64,000 nt of DNA from Paraburkholderia sp. BL23I1N1 (GCF_003610295.1 NZ_RAPV01000001.1:1364001-1428000); one strand, 5' to 3'; positions 6,708-13,821 are shown, numbered from the stretch's first letter. Numbers and translations: made by a program. Notes: generated by a model from the sequence alone, not told the origin.

Positions 6708-7223
6708 ATGCGGCGCATCCGATCGATGTTGGTGCCCGTGCGCGGCCAGATCCGCAAGCGTGCCGAACGCGCACCGTGTCCTGAAATGGCCGCATGGCTG
6801 CCGTGGATTCGGCCACCCGCTGCGGATATCGGTCGGTTTCGCGAGCAGATGGCGGCGCATGTGCACCGCGATGCCGGCCTGGAAACGCTCCGCGCGGAAA
6901 CCGGCTCCGATTGGGACGATTTATTGGCACAGCGCCGGCGAGAGGCGCAACGACTTTCGGATGTGGGACTTGAACGGCCTACGCTTTTCGACGGCGTGCG
7001 CGTGCCCGCTCTTAAGGCCGGCGAGGTAATTCGCGCAGTGACTAGCGATGCGGCTGCGTCGTGCCCGTTGTCTCGATTTGCGTCCAGTCGTCCAGAGCGG
7101 CCGGATGAATCACATAGGGAAGCGAGTCCCAGAGTTTCCATCCTGTCGTTTGCGATCGGACGGCTTCGGCGGCTTTTTCGGCGGTGCGCCAGCCCAAATC
7201 GAGAACGACGGGCTGAACGATGA
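6708..7223 (+). CDS. Miniature, rearranged portal-like protein
   Basis: The gene starts one base after the Cro-like stop with a near-perfect Shine-Dalgarno AAGGAGG. Three stretches resemble the full portal protein at 21984-23636. EMAAWLPWIRPPAADIGRFR matches portal residues about 50-70 (EMGAWLPWIRSPDAE). LETLRAETGSDWDDLLAQR matches the portal C-terminus (LTTLKQEAAEQGLDWEEVI). LERPTLFDGVRVPALKAGE matches a central portal segment (DERPAMFNGVRVPALAPGE). The third comes after the second, so the portal order is permuted and most of the protein is missing. Similarity ends near 7065; the remaining frame runs across an opposing gene and may be unselected. It could be a decaying remnant, or a small protein that interferes with portal assembly. 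Confidence 0.6.
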   Translation: MRRIRSMLVPVRGQIRKRAERAPCPEMAAWLPWIRPPAADIGRFREQMAAHVHRDAGLETLRAETGSDWDDLLAQRRREAQRLSDVGLERPTLFDGVRVPALKAGEVIRAVTSDAAASCPLSRFASSRPERPDESHREASPRVSILSFAIGRLRRLFRRCASPNRERRAER

Positions 7224-7356
7224 TTTCGCCGCTGCTTGCCCGGCTGAACGTCTCGTACGTGAGAAACCACGCTGGACGTCCATCCACATCCGGCCGAATG
7301 GTCATGGCACCGAAGGGCGATTTGTAGAGGTAGAAAAAGTACGTGTTTGCTTCCAT
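7042..7356 (-). CDS. Phage protein of unknown function, opposite to its operon
   Basis: A 104-residue protein. The ATG at 7356 has AAAGGGG nine bases upstream. The sequence is rich in aromatic residues (NTYFFYLYKSPFG, RPAWFLTYETF) and looks like a compact alpha/beta protein. It is transcribed against the rightward early operon and overlaps the 3' part of the mini-portal gene by about 180 bases, so expression from one side may interfere with the other. Opposite orientation suggests an independently expressed lysogen gene (moron). Function unknown. Confidence 0.65.
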   Translation of the reverse strand: MEANTYFFYLYKSPFGAMTIRPDVDGRPAWFLTYETFSRASSGEIIVQPVVLDLGWRTAEKAAEAVRSQTTGWKLWDSLPYVIHPAALDDWTQIETTGTTQPHR

Positions 7357-7450
7357 GAGGGTTCCCCTTTGTTGTGAAGCGGTGCGTGTGGAAGCCACCG
7401 ATTCTAAACGGGGTGTGAACCCTCACCCTTACGGCGCGGAGATGAGCCGA

Positions 7451-7738
7451 ATGAAGCCCGCTTTGCTGCATTCCGTCATCGACCAGCTGCTCAACGCGAT
7501 CGACCATCGCCCCGAGCTGGCCGACGATGTCCTGCACTTTCTCTTCGACGAGGTCAACGAGATCCGCGAGGGTCTTTGCGACGTGAGCACGCGTCACGGC
7601 CGCGACACGGTCCATGCGGATGGCTCGGTCACCTTCGGTATTGGCGTGGAGCTGCGCGCCACTGAGCGGTTGATGCAGTTCACGCACGCCATCGCACAAG
7701 GTGTCGTTCCACACATGCCGCTCGCTGGCGGCGCGTGA
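7451..7738 (+). CDS. Phage protein of unknown function
   Basis: A 95-residue protein starting MKPALLHSVIDQLLNAIDHR. The ATG at 7451 has GGAG at suitable distance; an in-frame ATG at 7442 is an alternative. The first half is helical and acidic (DDVLHFLFDEVNEIREGL). It diverges from the gene at 7356, so the 95 bases between them probably hold promoters for both. No family is recognised. Confidence 0.6.
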   Translation: MKPALLHSVIDQLLNAIDHRPELADDVLHFLFDEVNEIREGLCDVSTRHGRDTVHADGSVTFGIGVELRATERLMQFTHAIAQGVVPHMPLAGGA

Positions 7739-7785
7739 AGTCGGTTGTAAGTCGTTGTTCATTTTTCACCTGAAAGGAGGTCGTT

Positions 7786-8010
7786 ATGCGTCGTCGTGCG
7801 CAATTCCGCAATGAAGTAAAGACACGTCTGTCGGACCGGATTTATTCCGGCCTGCAGCAATTCAAGGCTCTGCAGGGCATTGATAGCGATTCGGCAGCTA
7901 TGAGCCGTCTCCTCGAATTGCAGCTGTTTGGCACGGTTGGGACTTTGCCGCCGAACCTGACAAATTTCAGTGCCGAAGCGGCCCACTATGGGACGGAATT
8001 GGCCGCATGA
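7786..8010 (+). CDS. Small ribbon-helix-helix-like protein
   Basis: A 74-residue protein with the strong Shine-Dalgarno AAAGGAGG. Residues 8-50 follow an Arc/MetJ-type pattern: a short strand (NEVKTRLS), a helix (DRIYSGLQQFKALQG), a turn, and a second helix (DSAAMSRLLELQLFG). Such proteins bind DNA as dimers. The next gene overlaps by four bases and also looks like a ribbon-helix-helix protein. The fold is inferred from pattern. Confidence 0.6.
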   Translation: MRRRAQFRNEVKTRLSDRIYSGLQQFKALQGIDSDSAAMSRLLELQLFGTVGTLPPNLTNFSAEAAHYGTELAA

Positions 8011-8207
8011 GCGAAGAGAAAACCAGCCTATCGGTGGAACTGCCCACACCGGAAGCAGCTGACTTAGCGGTAAGAGCGGCGCAGGAAGGCGTATCGACGC
8101 CCGATCTGCTTGGTTACCACGTGTTGCGCAGCGCCTATGGCCTGATGCATCCGAAGGTACTGGCGTTCGAAACGCGTCCCAAGTCGGGACAGGCTGGGAA
8201 TAAATAG
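8007..8207 (+). CDS. Small ribbon-helix-helix-like protein
   Basis: A 66-residue protein coupled to the gene before it (ATGA overlap). TSLSVELP could be the DNA-contacting strand, followed by helix PEAADLAVRAAQEG and helix TPDLLGYHVLRSAYG. Two tandem proteins of this type could form a heterodimer or act as a regulator and its modulator. Function unknown. Confidence 0.55.
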   Translation: MSEEKTSLSVELPTPEAADLAVRAAQEGVSTPDLLGYHVLRSAYGLMHPKVLAFETRPKSGQAGNK

Positions 8208-8235
8208 GCAGTGCTTGGGGGTTCTTTTTTGCTTT

Positions 8236-8285
8236 AGCTGCTGCACAAGCTGACTGGCGCACACCAGTCGTTTTGTGCAGCGGCT
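8236..8285 (+). ncRNA. Long hairpin upstream of two tiny membrane-protein genes
   Basis: Thirteen-base outer arms (8236-8248 and 8273-8285, one G-T pair) enclose an inner stem GACTGG (8252-8257) and CCAGTC (8264-8269). The Shine-Dalgarno AGGAG of the next gene begins immediately after the hairpin. It may be a leader structure that controls translation or an attenuator. A stretch of six T precedes it. Confidence 0.5.
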
Positions 8286-8296
8286 AGGAGTTCGAT

Positions 8297-8377
8297 ATGT
8301 CAATTACCACCATGATTTTCATCGTACTGCGCGTGATGTTCTTCGACGCAATGAGTCTGTTCGTGGGCGTGCTGTGA
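8297..8377 (+). CDS. 26-residue hydrophobic peptide
   Basis: ATG at 8297 with TAGGAG upstream; the peptide MSITTMIFIVLRVMFFDAMS is almost wholly hydrophobic. Its stop overlaps the start of the next gene (TGATG), so it could act as a translational coupler or be a tiny membrane protein. The good ribosome site and the coupling support it. Confidence 0.5.
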   Translation: MSITTMIFIVLRVMFFDAMSLFVGVL

Positions 8378-8538
8378 TGCTCACTGACGTCCTCAACGCG
8401 CTGCTACGCGCGGTCGTCATTGCGCTGATGTTCTGCGCCTTCTTTCCGCCGCGCGCCCGCTGGTGGGTGCGTTTCACCTTGAGCTTCGGCGGCGCGCTCG
8501 CGGGCGCGCTAGTCCACATGTTTTGGGGTCATTCGTGA
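8377..8538 (+). CDS. 53-residue membrane protein
   Basis: Starts within the stop codon of the 26-residue frame. It has two hydrophobic segments, ALLRAVVIALMFCAFF (about 7-22) and FTLSFGGALAGALVHMFW (about 32-50), separated by the basic turn PPRARWW. A small two-pass membrane protein; function unknown. Confidence 0.55.
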   Translation: MLTDVLNALLRAVVIALMFCAFFPPRARWWVRFTLSFGGALAGALVHMFWGHS

Positions 8539-8584
8539 ACGTCAAGGCGGCTGAACGCGTGCGGGTTACCGAGTCGGAGAAAGT

Positions 8585-8869
8585 GTGTCCCACCATTTAA
8601 CAAACTGCACTTGGGATCTGTCCGACGTGCCATCGGAGCTGAGCGGTCTCGGCCTGCTCGTACTACTACGCCTTGCACATCTAAGCGTGCAAAGCACCGG
8701 CGAGTGTACGGTGAGCGTGCCGGAACTCGCGGTCAAATGCCGCATTTCCGACAGCGGCGTGCGTCGGCAGATCAGGGTGCTGGAAGCGATGGGCCTGGTC
8801 ACGCAGTTCAGAGACGGTCGCCGGACGCTTTTCCGGGTGAACGTGGCGGCGCGTGATGAGCAGCAATGA
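8585..8869 (+). CDS. Winged helix-turn-helix DNA-binding protein
   Basis: A 94-residue protein with a GTG start and GGAG upstream. Residues 15-90 fit a winged helix: LVLLRLAHLS, TVSVPELAVKCRISDSGVRRQIRVLEAMGLV, then a wing (RDGRRTLFRV). The segment with IS-D-SGVRRQI is the likely recognition helix. In this operon it could be a regulator or part of replication. It overlaps the next gene by 14 bases. Confidence 0.7.
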   Translation: MSHHLTNCTWDLSDVPSELSGLGLLVLLRLAHLSVQSTGECTVSVPELAVKCRISDSGVRRQIRVLEAMGLVTQFRDGRRTLFRVNVAARDEQQ

Positions 8870-9413
8870 CGTCCAGCCCGCGCGGCCGATTAACGCAGGC
8901 CTCGTTGAGGCCGCGATCCGGCGGCACGTCGATCATCGTCGAAACACCCTGATTCCAGAGGCGTCGGTCCGCTATGCGCTTCCCGGCGCGCGCGGCTACG
9001 ACGAATACCGCGCGGACTTCATGATGGTCTCAGGCGCTGGCTACGGCACCGAACTTGAAGTCAAGGTATCGATCGCCGACTGGCGCGCGGATCTGAAGAA
9101 ATCGAAGTGGGTGGGCATGCCCGCGTGGATCACGCGCTTCGTCTATGTCGTCCCCGAGCAGCTCGGCATACCCGAGTTCGTGCCCGGGCACGCTGGTGTC
9201 TGGCATGTGAAACCCGCTCGCGTCGACCACTTCAGCACGCAGCCAGACGGCTACGAGATCGTGCTGGCCCGCGCGCCGCACGTGCTCGGCCGCGAGAAGG
9301 TGCCACCGGCCGTGATCGGCAAGTGGTACCGCAATCTCTACTACCGCTATTGGGAACAGCGCATTGACGCCCAGCGCCGGATCCCGCGTCATATCCGCGA
9401 GGGAGTTGCATGA
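8856..9413 (+). CDS. MmcB-like PD-(D/E)xK nuclease-fold protein
   Basis: A 185-residue protein. RADFMMVSGAGYGTELEVKV followed by SIADWRADLKKSKW fits the PD-(D/E)xK core with Asp, Glu and Lys (E-x-K in ELEVK), and the D-x-RAD-x-KK pattern resembles MmcB-related DNA repair proteins. I start at the ATG at 8856 rather than the adjacent GTG. It ends by overlapping the replication gene by four bases. The likely role is DNA processing in replication or recombination; activity is inferred from the fold. Confidence 0.65.
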   Translation: MSSNDVQPARPINAGLVEAAIRRHVDHRRNTLIPEASVRYALPGARGYDEYRADFMMVSGAGYGTELEVKVSIADWRADLKKSKWVGMPAWITRFVYVVPEQLGIPEFVPGHAGVWHVKPARVDHFSTQPDGYEIVLARAPHVLGREKVPPAVIGKWYRNLYYRYWEQRIDAQRRIPRHIREGVA

Positions 9414-10625
9414 GAGTCGCAGATGTATTGCGCGAGCTCGGCCGCCCGATCGCCTATTATCCGTTCCTCGCCCGATACCTCGGCGGCGTCAATGCCGCCG
9501 TGCTGTTCTGCCAGATCTTCTACTGGCAGGACAAGGCGACGAGCGAGCTCGGCGTGCACAAGACGTCGGCCGAGCTGGAGAACGAAACGGGCCTGTCCTA
9601 CGAGGAACAGCGCTCCGCGCGCGCCGCCCTGCGTGATTCGGGCGTGCTGATCGAGACCGAGAAGCGCATCGAGCACAAGATTTATTTCCGTGTCGACGAG
9701 GATGCGCTCGAGCGGATCCTTTCCGCTGGGCCGGCCGCGAAAAAAGCCTCGCAAGACTCGCGCACCGAAGTCTAAAACGTCCCTTACACCGCCTGGTAAA
9801 AGCCCACTCCCCGAAATGGGAAAAGTCCATTTCGGGGAATTGGAAAAGTCCATTCCGGGAAATGGTGAAAGTCCAGTTCCCGGAATGGAAGAAGTCCAAT
9901 CCCCGAACTTGGAAAACCCGTCTCCGCCAACCGGGCAAAACCTTGTCCGCGGAACGGGCGAAGTCCAGGTCGTTAACGATGGTGTGACTACAGCAGAGAC
10001 TACAGCAGCAGCAACGCGCGCGAGCAACGCTGTGGACAACTCCGAACAGCTGCCGCCGCTGCCGCGTGAAGACGAAAACTGCAACGACGCCGCGCCGCCC
10101 GAACGCGATGCCAGCGCGAAGGCCGAAGCGGCGATTGTCGAGCTGCTGCAGTCACTCGAAACCGCTCGCGGCAAAACGCCCGCGTTTGACGGTTCGAAAG
10201 CTCGGATCCACGTGCTCGCATGGATCGGCCGCTGCGTGACGCTGGAGCAACTGCGCACGGCGCACGGGTTTGCCGTGGCGGCGCGTTTGCGCGACAAGTC
10301 GGACTTGCCGGTGAACGCGGGCTTTCTCGCCACGTTCGTCGACGAGCTGCTAGTGGGCAAGAGCAGCGTCATGCCCGACGCGCTGCCGTGGTACCGAAGC
10401 GATGAACGCGTCGCTATCCGCGCCCGCGAAATCGGGTTTCGTGATCGCAAGCCGAACGAATCTCCCGCGTGGTATCGCGTTTTGGTCATCAAGGCTGCGA
10501 ATGATCGAAAAGCAGCCGAATTCGTGCTGCTGGATGCGAAGCAATTCAACGCTCTCGACCTCTACCAGTTCGCGCGCGCCACCTTCGGCGACGCGCTCAT
10601 GCCCGTTGACGACTATGCGTCCTGA
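9410..10625 (+). CDS. Phage replication protein (one-base frame disruption, probably one gene)
   Basis: The N-terminal domain (about 120 residues: RPIAYYPFLARYLGGVNAA, QIFYWQDKAT) is a winged-helix replication-initiator domain common in phage replication proteins. A Pro/Gly/Lys-rich linker and a C-terminal DnaT-like region (WIGRCVTLEQLRTAHGFA onward) follow. The frame breaks at a run of six A (9740-9745); removing one A joins PAAKKPRKTRAPKSK in one protein of about 405 residues. As deposited, the first frame stops at 9775 and the second runs to 10625. The linker DNA is a 23-bp iteron array, so the origin probably lies in this gene, as ori does in lambda gene O. Confidence 0.75.
9801..9984. 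repeat. 23-bp iterons, probable phage replication origin
   Basis: Five copies at exact 23-bp steps start at 9801, 9824, 9847, 9870 and 9893; three weaker copies follow at about 9916, 9940 and 9962. Consensus: AGTCCA-N-T-Y-CC-S-GRAA-YTGG. Each copy has internal dyad symmetry (CCATT and AATGG arms). Because 23 is not a multiple of three, successive copies are read in different frames, so selection acts on DNA rather than on peptide. Confidence 0.75.
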
Positions 10626-10890
10626 CTTCGAACCGACCGCGCCGCCGCGCACTTGCGTGACGTGTCGTTATGCAGGCCTGAATCCGCCTGTCAATCTCCC
10701 GATGGCATGCCGCCACCCCGATTCGCCACGCGACCTCATCAACGGATGGGTGAGCACGTGCGCAACGATGCGAGGTCTGCGGGGCACATGCGGGCCGCAC
10801 GGAGATCTGTGGGAAGCGCGAGAGGTGCTGCGCGTGCGTCGGTCGTTCTGGCGATCAATCTGGACGGTTCTCACCGGGGGGCCGTTTTGA
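10615..10890 (+). CDS. Small cysteine-rich phage protein
   Basis: A 91-residue protein that starts inside the last codons of the replication gene. CVTCRY, MACRHPDSP, CATMRG and CGPHGDLWE place five Cys and two His in the pattern of a metal-binding or disulfide-stabilised module. I start at the ATG at 10615 because the upstream extension is Ser/Arg-rich shadow sequence. Function unknown. Confidence 0.65.
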   Translation: MRPDFEPTAPPRTCVTCRYAGLNPPVNLPMACRHPDSPRDLINGWVSTCATMRGLRGTCGPHGDLWEAREVLRVRRSFWRSIWTVLTGGPF

Positions 10891-11303
10891 GCAACGTCAT
10901 AGACATCGACGCACTGCGCGTCGCCCGCAAGAGCAGCTACGTTCGCGCCGCCGGCGAATGCCGCCACATGCACGTCACGCTCGACGACAACGGAAACATC
11001 GTGAAGTGCGACGACTGCGGTGTGCAGCTGGACGCGCACTGGGCGCTCGGCCATTTCGTCGAGCACTACCAGCGCGCGATCGCGAAACTTACCCGCGCGC
11101 AAAACACGTTGGCGACGGCACAGGAAGAGGGCGTTCATCTGTTGGCGGCGCGCCGGATCGAGCGCGCATGGCGCTCGCGCACGATGGTTCCGGCATGCCC
11201 ACATTGCGGCGAAGGCATTGGTGCGCGGGATGACTTCGGCGGAACGATGATCAACAAGGCGTTGTATGAACGGCGGCGCGCCGCCAAGCGAGGTGAAGTA
11301 TGA
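10887..11303 (+). CDS. Phage protein with two zinc-ribbon-like motifs
   Basis: A 138-residue protein with a TTG start that overlaps the previous stop, and GGGGGG upstream. The first metal motif is CRHMHV with CDDCG; a helical segment (ALGHFVEHYQRAIAKLTRAQ) follows; the second motif is CPHCGEGIG near the C-terminus. It resembles small zinc-binding DNA or RNA proteins in phage early regions. It is coupled to the next gene by ATGA. Confidence 0.6.
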   Translation: MSNVIDIDALRVARKSSYVRAAGECRHMHVTLDDNGNIVKCDDCGVQLDAHWALGHFVEHYQRAIAKLTRAQNTLATAQEEGVHLLAARRIERAWRSRTMVPACPHCGEGIGARDDFGGTMINKALYERRRAAKRGEV

Positions 11304-11599
11304 ACTGCAAACCCGGAGATCTGGCATGCGTGGTTCGTGTGCCCCAATCTGAGCCTCACATCGAGGCAATCCTTCGCGAGCAACTGATAGGAAAGTTCGT
11401 TCGCGTCGTTCGCCTTACCGTCGGTTCCGAAGGCGCATTGGACGCTTGGAAAATTCTCGAACCGGTCAGGATCACGCTGCCCGCGGGTCGCGGAACGGGG
11501 ACGATGATCATTGACCTGTTTGGAATTGAGGATTCCGTGCTCCAACCTGTCCGCGGCGTGCCGGTGCACGACGAGCAGCTCGACGAGGTGCCCGCGTGA
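11300..11599 (+). CDS. Phage protein of unknown function
   Basis: A 99-residue protein (MNCKPGDLACVVRVPQSEP) with a beta-rich pattern (LACVVRVP, KFVRVVRLTV, PVRITLPAG) suggesting a small barrel-like fold. ATGA overlap upstream and GTGA overlap downstream place it firmly in the operon. No family is recognised. Confidence 0.65.
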   Translation: MNCKPGDLACVVRVPQSEPHIEAILREQLIGKFVRVVRLTVGSEGALDAWKILEPVRITLPAGRGTGTMIIDLFGIEDSVLQPVRGVPVHDEQLDEVPA

Positions 11600-11799
11600 A
11601 AGCGACGATCCAAGCTGACGGCACTCTCTATGTCGCCGCAGAGACGGCGCTTGAAGCATATGCGCTCGATCGCTGGGGAAGAGACAACCTGCCTTTTAAC
11701 GACGCGCGTGTGTGCCTACCGAAGATGATCGTTTATCACGGTCTGTCGATCGCGAATGGAAGCGAAACGCTTGAATCGCTTGTCTCGAAACCGATATGA
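11596..11799 (+). CDS. Phage protein of unknown function
   Basis: A 67-residue protein with a GTG start coupled to the preceding stop. It contains MKATIQADGTLYVAAETALE and YALDRWGRDNLP, typical of a real small soluble protein. It overlaps the start of the nuclease-like gene by four bases. Function unknown. Confidence 0.6.
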   Translation: MKATIQADGTLYVAAETALEAYALDRWGRDNLPFNDARVCLPKMIVYHGLSIANGSETLESLVSKPI

Positions 11800-12416
11800 G
11801 CAAGGGCACCGTCCGTTTCCCGGTAAGCGCGATTACTGATGGTCGCGTCGGTACCGCACGGGTTCGCGAACAGATCGCGAGCGCGGCGGCGTGTCTTACG
11901 TCGACGGATCCGGCCCCGCTGGATGCAGCGATGAAACGCCTGATGCAATACGAAAACACGGAGGAGGCGGCGGCGCGCATTCATGCATCGGTCGCGGCGC
12001 TTGGTCTGGGTGTGGATGCTGAACGCGTGCTCGACGATTGGCGTAACGCGCCTGACCTTTCGCCCGTTGAGCGCATGCAGCAGCTCGGCCGAATGTCGCG
12101 CGGCAAGCAGAACAAGACCGAGACCGCGTACGAGAACGAAGTACTTAAGCCGCAACTGCACGCCGGCGAGATCCTTTGGTACCGCTTCGAGGCAATCAAG
12201 CTGCGCCTCGCCGACAACACGTTTATCACCATCGATTTCCCCGTCATCACAGCTGCCGGCCAACTCGAGTTTCGCGAGGTGAAGGGCCGATGGACAGACG
12301 ACGCGCGTGCTAAGACGAAGGTCGCGGCCGCGCAGTTCCCATTCCGATTTTTTGCCATTCAACGCGACGGCCGTCACGGCTGGCGCATCGAAAGCCTGAC
12401 CAGCAATGGCTGGTGA
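11796..12416 (+). CDS. DUF1064-like PD-(D/E)xK nuclease (possible Holliday-junction or DNA-processing enzyme)
   Basis: A 206-residue protein. The C-terminal 100 residues carry AYENEVLKPQ, GEILWYRFEAIKLRLADN, then ITIDFPVITAAGQLEFREVKG, which gives the Asp, Glu and Lys of a PD-(D/E)xK site. WTDDARAKTKVAAAQFPFRF is characteristic of the DUF1064 phage family. The N-terminal half is a separate helical region. Such proteins occupy the slot of RusA-type resolvases in phage recombination modules. The last 65 bases recur as a degenerate copy at about 12750-12816. Confidence 0.7.
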   Translation: MSKGTVRFPVSAITDGRVGTARVREQIASAAACLTSTDPAPLDAAMKRLMQYENTEEAAARIHASVAALGLGVDAERVLDDWRNAPDLSPVERMQQLGRMSRGKQNKTETAYENEVLKPQLHAGEILWYRFEAIKLRLADNTFITIDFPVITAAGQLEFREVKGRWTDDARAKTKVAAAQFPFRFFAIQRDGRHGWRIESLTSNGW

Positions 12417-12435
12417 CATCGCAACGGAGATTCCC

Positions 12436-12738
12436 ATGAAGGCAAGCAACCCCGCAAGAGACGAAGACGACAGCGTCGACGAGAACAACCTGATGCCAGC
12501 GATCGATCGCGCGCATTCAGCTGCTGAACGTCTCGAAACCAGCATCGTGGATCTGCGCCGGCGCGTGACGCCGATCCTCCTGCCGAGCCACTCGCTGAAG
12601 TCGAGCGAAGACGACGATCGGGATGAGCGGAAGGAACCCGATTTCTCACCCGCATCCGCCGAGCTTGCGGTGCTAATTCGCCGGATCAACGACGCGCGTG
12701 CGCAGATCGAACTGATCACGCATTTGGCACGGACCTGA
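12436..12738 (+). CDS. Phage protein of unknown function
   Basis: A 100-residue acidic protein. The ATG at 12436 has AACGGAGA seven bases upstream. Helical segments (AIDRAHSAAERLETSIVDLR, ELAVLIRRINDARAQIELI) flank an acidic linker (KSSEDDDRDERKEPD). It is bracketed by two copies of the same sequence (the end of the DUF1064-like gene and its relic), which suggests it was inserted there. Function unknown. Confidence 0.6.
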   Translation: MKASNPARDEDDSVDENNLMPAIDRAHSAAERLETSIVDLRRRVTPILLPSHSLKSSEDDDRDERKEPDFSPASAELAVLIRRINDARAQIELITHLART

Positions 12739-12749
12739 CGAAGCGTGTT

Positions 12750-12816
12750 TCTCACCATTCAACGTGACGGCTGCCGATAGCCAGCGCGTAGAAGACCTCA
12801 CCAGCCGCAGCTGGTG
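12750..12816 (+). pseudogene. Relic of the 3' end of a DUF1064-like nuclease gene
   Basis: This stretch aligns with the last 65 bases of the intact gene at 12352-12416: both read ACCATTCAACG or GCCATTCAACG, then GTGACGGC, and both end in AGCTGGTGACA or GGCTGGTGACA. The relic has an in-frame TAG and other changes. It is probably a recombination scar left when the intervening gene entered. Confidence 0.65.
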
Positions 12817-12839
12817 ACAACCTCAACATGGAGCAACAA

Positions 12840-13118
12840 ATGTCGAAGATGCGAGCGAAGTTACAAGTTGGTTTCGTGCAGGCACACATGGGCTGGGTCG
12901 ATCCTGCCTCGGGCAAGACACCTGAAAAGTCGATGGAGACGCTGACGATGCATGCGGTGGCGAAATCGACCCCGTACGGCGATGACGGCCTCGACGAGGA
13001 CAACACGTTTGCGAAGTTCTCGCCTGGCGCAACCCTGCAGATCAACATCGCGAACCCCGAGCTCTGGGGCAAGTTCAACGTCGGCGACAAGTTCTACGTC
13101 GACTTCACACCGGCCTGA
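12840..13118 (+). CDS. Phage protein of unknown function
   Basis: A 92-residue protein. I use the ATG at 12840, which has GGAG seven bases upstream, in preference to the one at 12828. The sequence has a beta-sandwich look (KLQVGFVQAHMGW, TLTMHAVAKS, TLQINIANPELWGKF, DKFYVDFTPA). Similar small proteins occur widely in Burkholderia phages without assigned function. Confidence 0.65.
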   Translation: MSKMRAKLQVGFVQAHMGWVDPASGKTPEKSMETLTMHAVAKSTPYGDDGLDEDNTFAKFSPGATLQINIANPELWGKFNVGDKFYVDFTPA

Positions 13119-13144
13119 CATTTCGCCAGCGAGCCGCCGGAACC

Positions 13145-13360
13145 ATGAAAGCCGCCTGGGACGTCGTGAAGTTTCGCGTCAGCCGTGTCGATCCGGATGC
13201 ACCGCTTCCGGAACCCGGCGACGAGATGCGGACGGCTACCGGGCGGCGGTACCAGATTCTTAAGATCTCGCCGAAGTCTGTCACCTGCCTCGTGCTCCCT
13301 CGCGACGCAGAGCAGCAAGGGAAGGTGTGGATCTGGGAATGGAATAAACGTAGGCGGTAA
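13145..13360 (+). CDS. Phage protein of unknown function
   Basis: A 71-residue protein (MKAAWDVVKFRVSRVDPDAP) with alternating strand-like segments (RRYQILKISPKSVTCLVLP) and a basic end. CCGGAA lies before the ATG. Co-directional in the early operon. No family is recognised. Confidence 0.6.
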   Translation: MKAAWDVVKFRVSRVDPDAPLPEPGDEMRTATGRRYQILKISPKSVTCLVLPRDAEQQGKVWIWEWNKRRR

Positions 13361-13390
13361 CGCCCCTCAAATCACACGGAGAAAATGGAC

Positions 13391-13495
13391 ATGAGTACCG
13401 CGTACGTCCCGCACCAGCAGCGCGTTCTCGATGAGAAGACGGAACTCGACGTGAAGCGATCGAAGCTTCGCGACTTCATTAAGGGTGAATGGTGA
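13391..13495 (+). CDS. 34-residue helical peptide, possibly a truncated gene
   Basis: ATG at 13391 with CGGAG nine bases upstream. The peptide QQRVLDEKTELDVKRSKLRD resembles the N-terminal coiled segment of a phage protein family of about 70 residues that I recall as starting MSTPYQQRVIDEKAELD. Here it ends at IKGEW, so it may be truncated. Its stop overlaps the next start. Confidence 0.5.
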   Translation: MSTAYVPHQQRVLDEKTELDVKRSKLRDFIKGEW

Positions 13496-13821
13496 GAAAG
13501 CCCTTGCACCGCGTGCTCCGAGGTATCGCCGGTTCGGACTTTGCGGGCTTGCAGGCCGAACAACGGGAAGCAATCCGTCAGGCCGCGGCCGAGATCGAGG
13601 GGCACGACGAGGCATTCGCCGTGGTGGTGGCAGACAGGGCTGGTACCTCGCAAAGACTCGAGCAGGCGCAGAACAACCACCGTCACACGCTCGACTTCCT
13701 CGCGCGATGGCGTGAGCTGCTCGTCGCATTGCACGCCGAGATGCCAAACGACATCCGCATCAAGCGCGCGCTGATGGGTGAGCACCCGATGCGGCCGGCG
13801 GCATGGGAGAAACAGCAGTGA
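13489..13821 (+). CDS. Phage protein of unknown function
   Basis: A 110-residue protein, mostly helical (FAGLQAEQREAIRQAAAEIE, TLDFLARWRELLVALHAEM). AAGGGTGA lies just before the ATG. GTGA overlap couples it to the next gene. No family is recognised. Confidence 0.6.
   Translation: MVRKPLHRVLRGIAGSDFAGLQAEQREAIRQAAAEIEGHDEAFAVVVADRAGTSQRLEQAQNNHRHTLDFLARWRELLVALHAEMPNDIRIKRALMGEHPMRPAAWEKQQ

Noticed and set aside
6260..7762. A 500-codon open frame on the minus strand across the Cro-like and mini-portal region
   Set aside because: It is Arg/Ser-rich with no domain pattern, runs opposite to well-supported genes and covers the operators; typical of antisense open frames in GC-rich DNA.
9735..9775. 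Programmed frameshift in the replication gene
   Set aside because: The needed change is +1 at a run of A with no stimulatory context, and five other disruptions in the window have the same sign, so sequence error is simpler.
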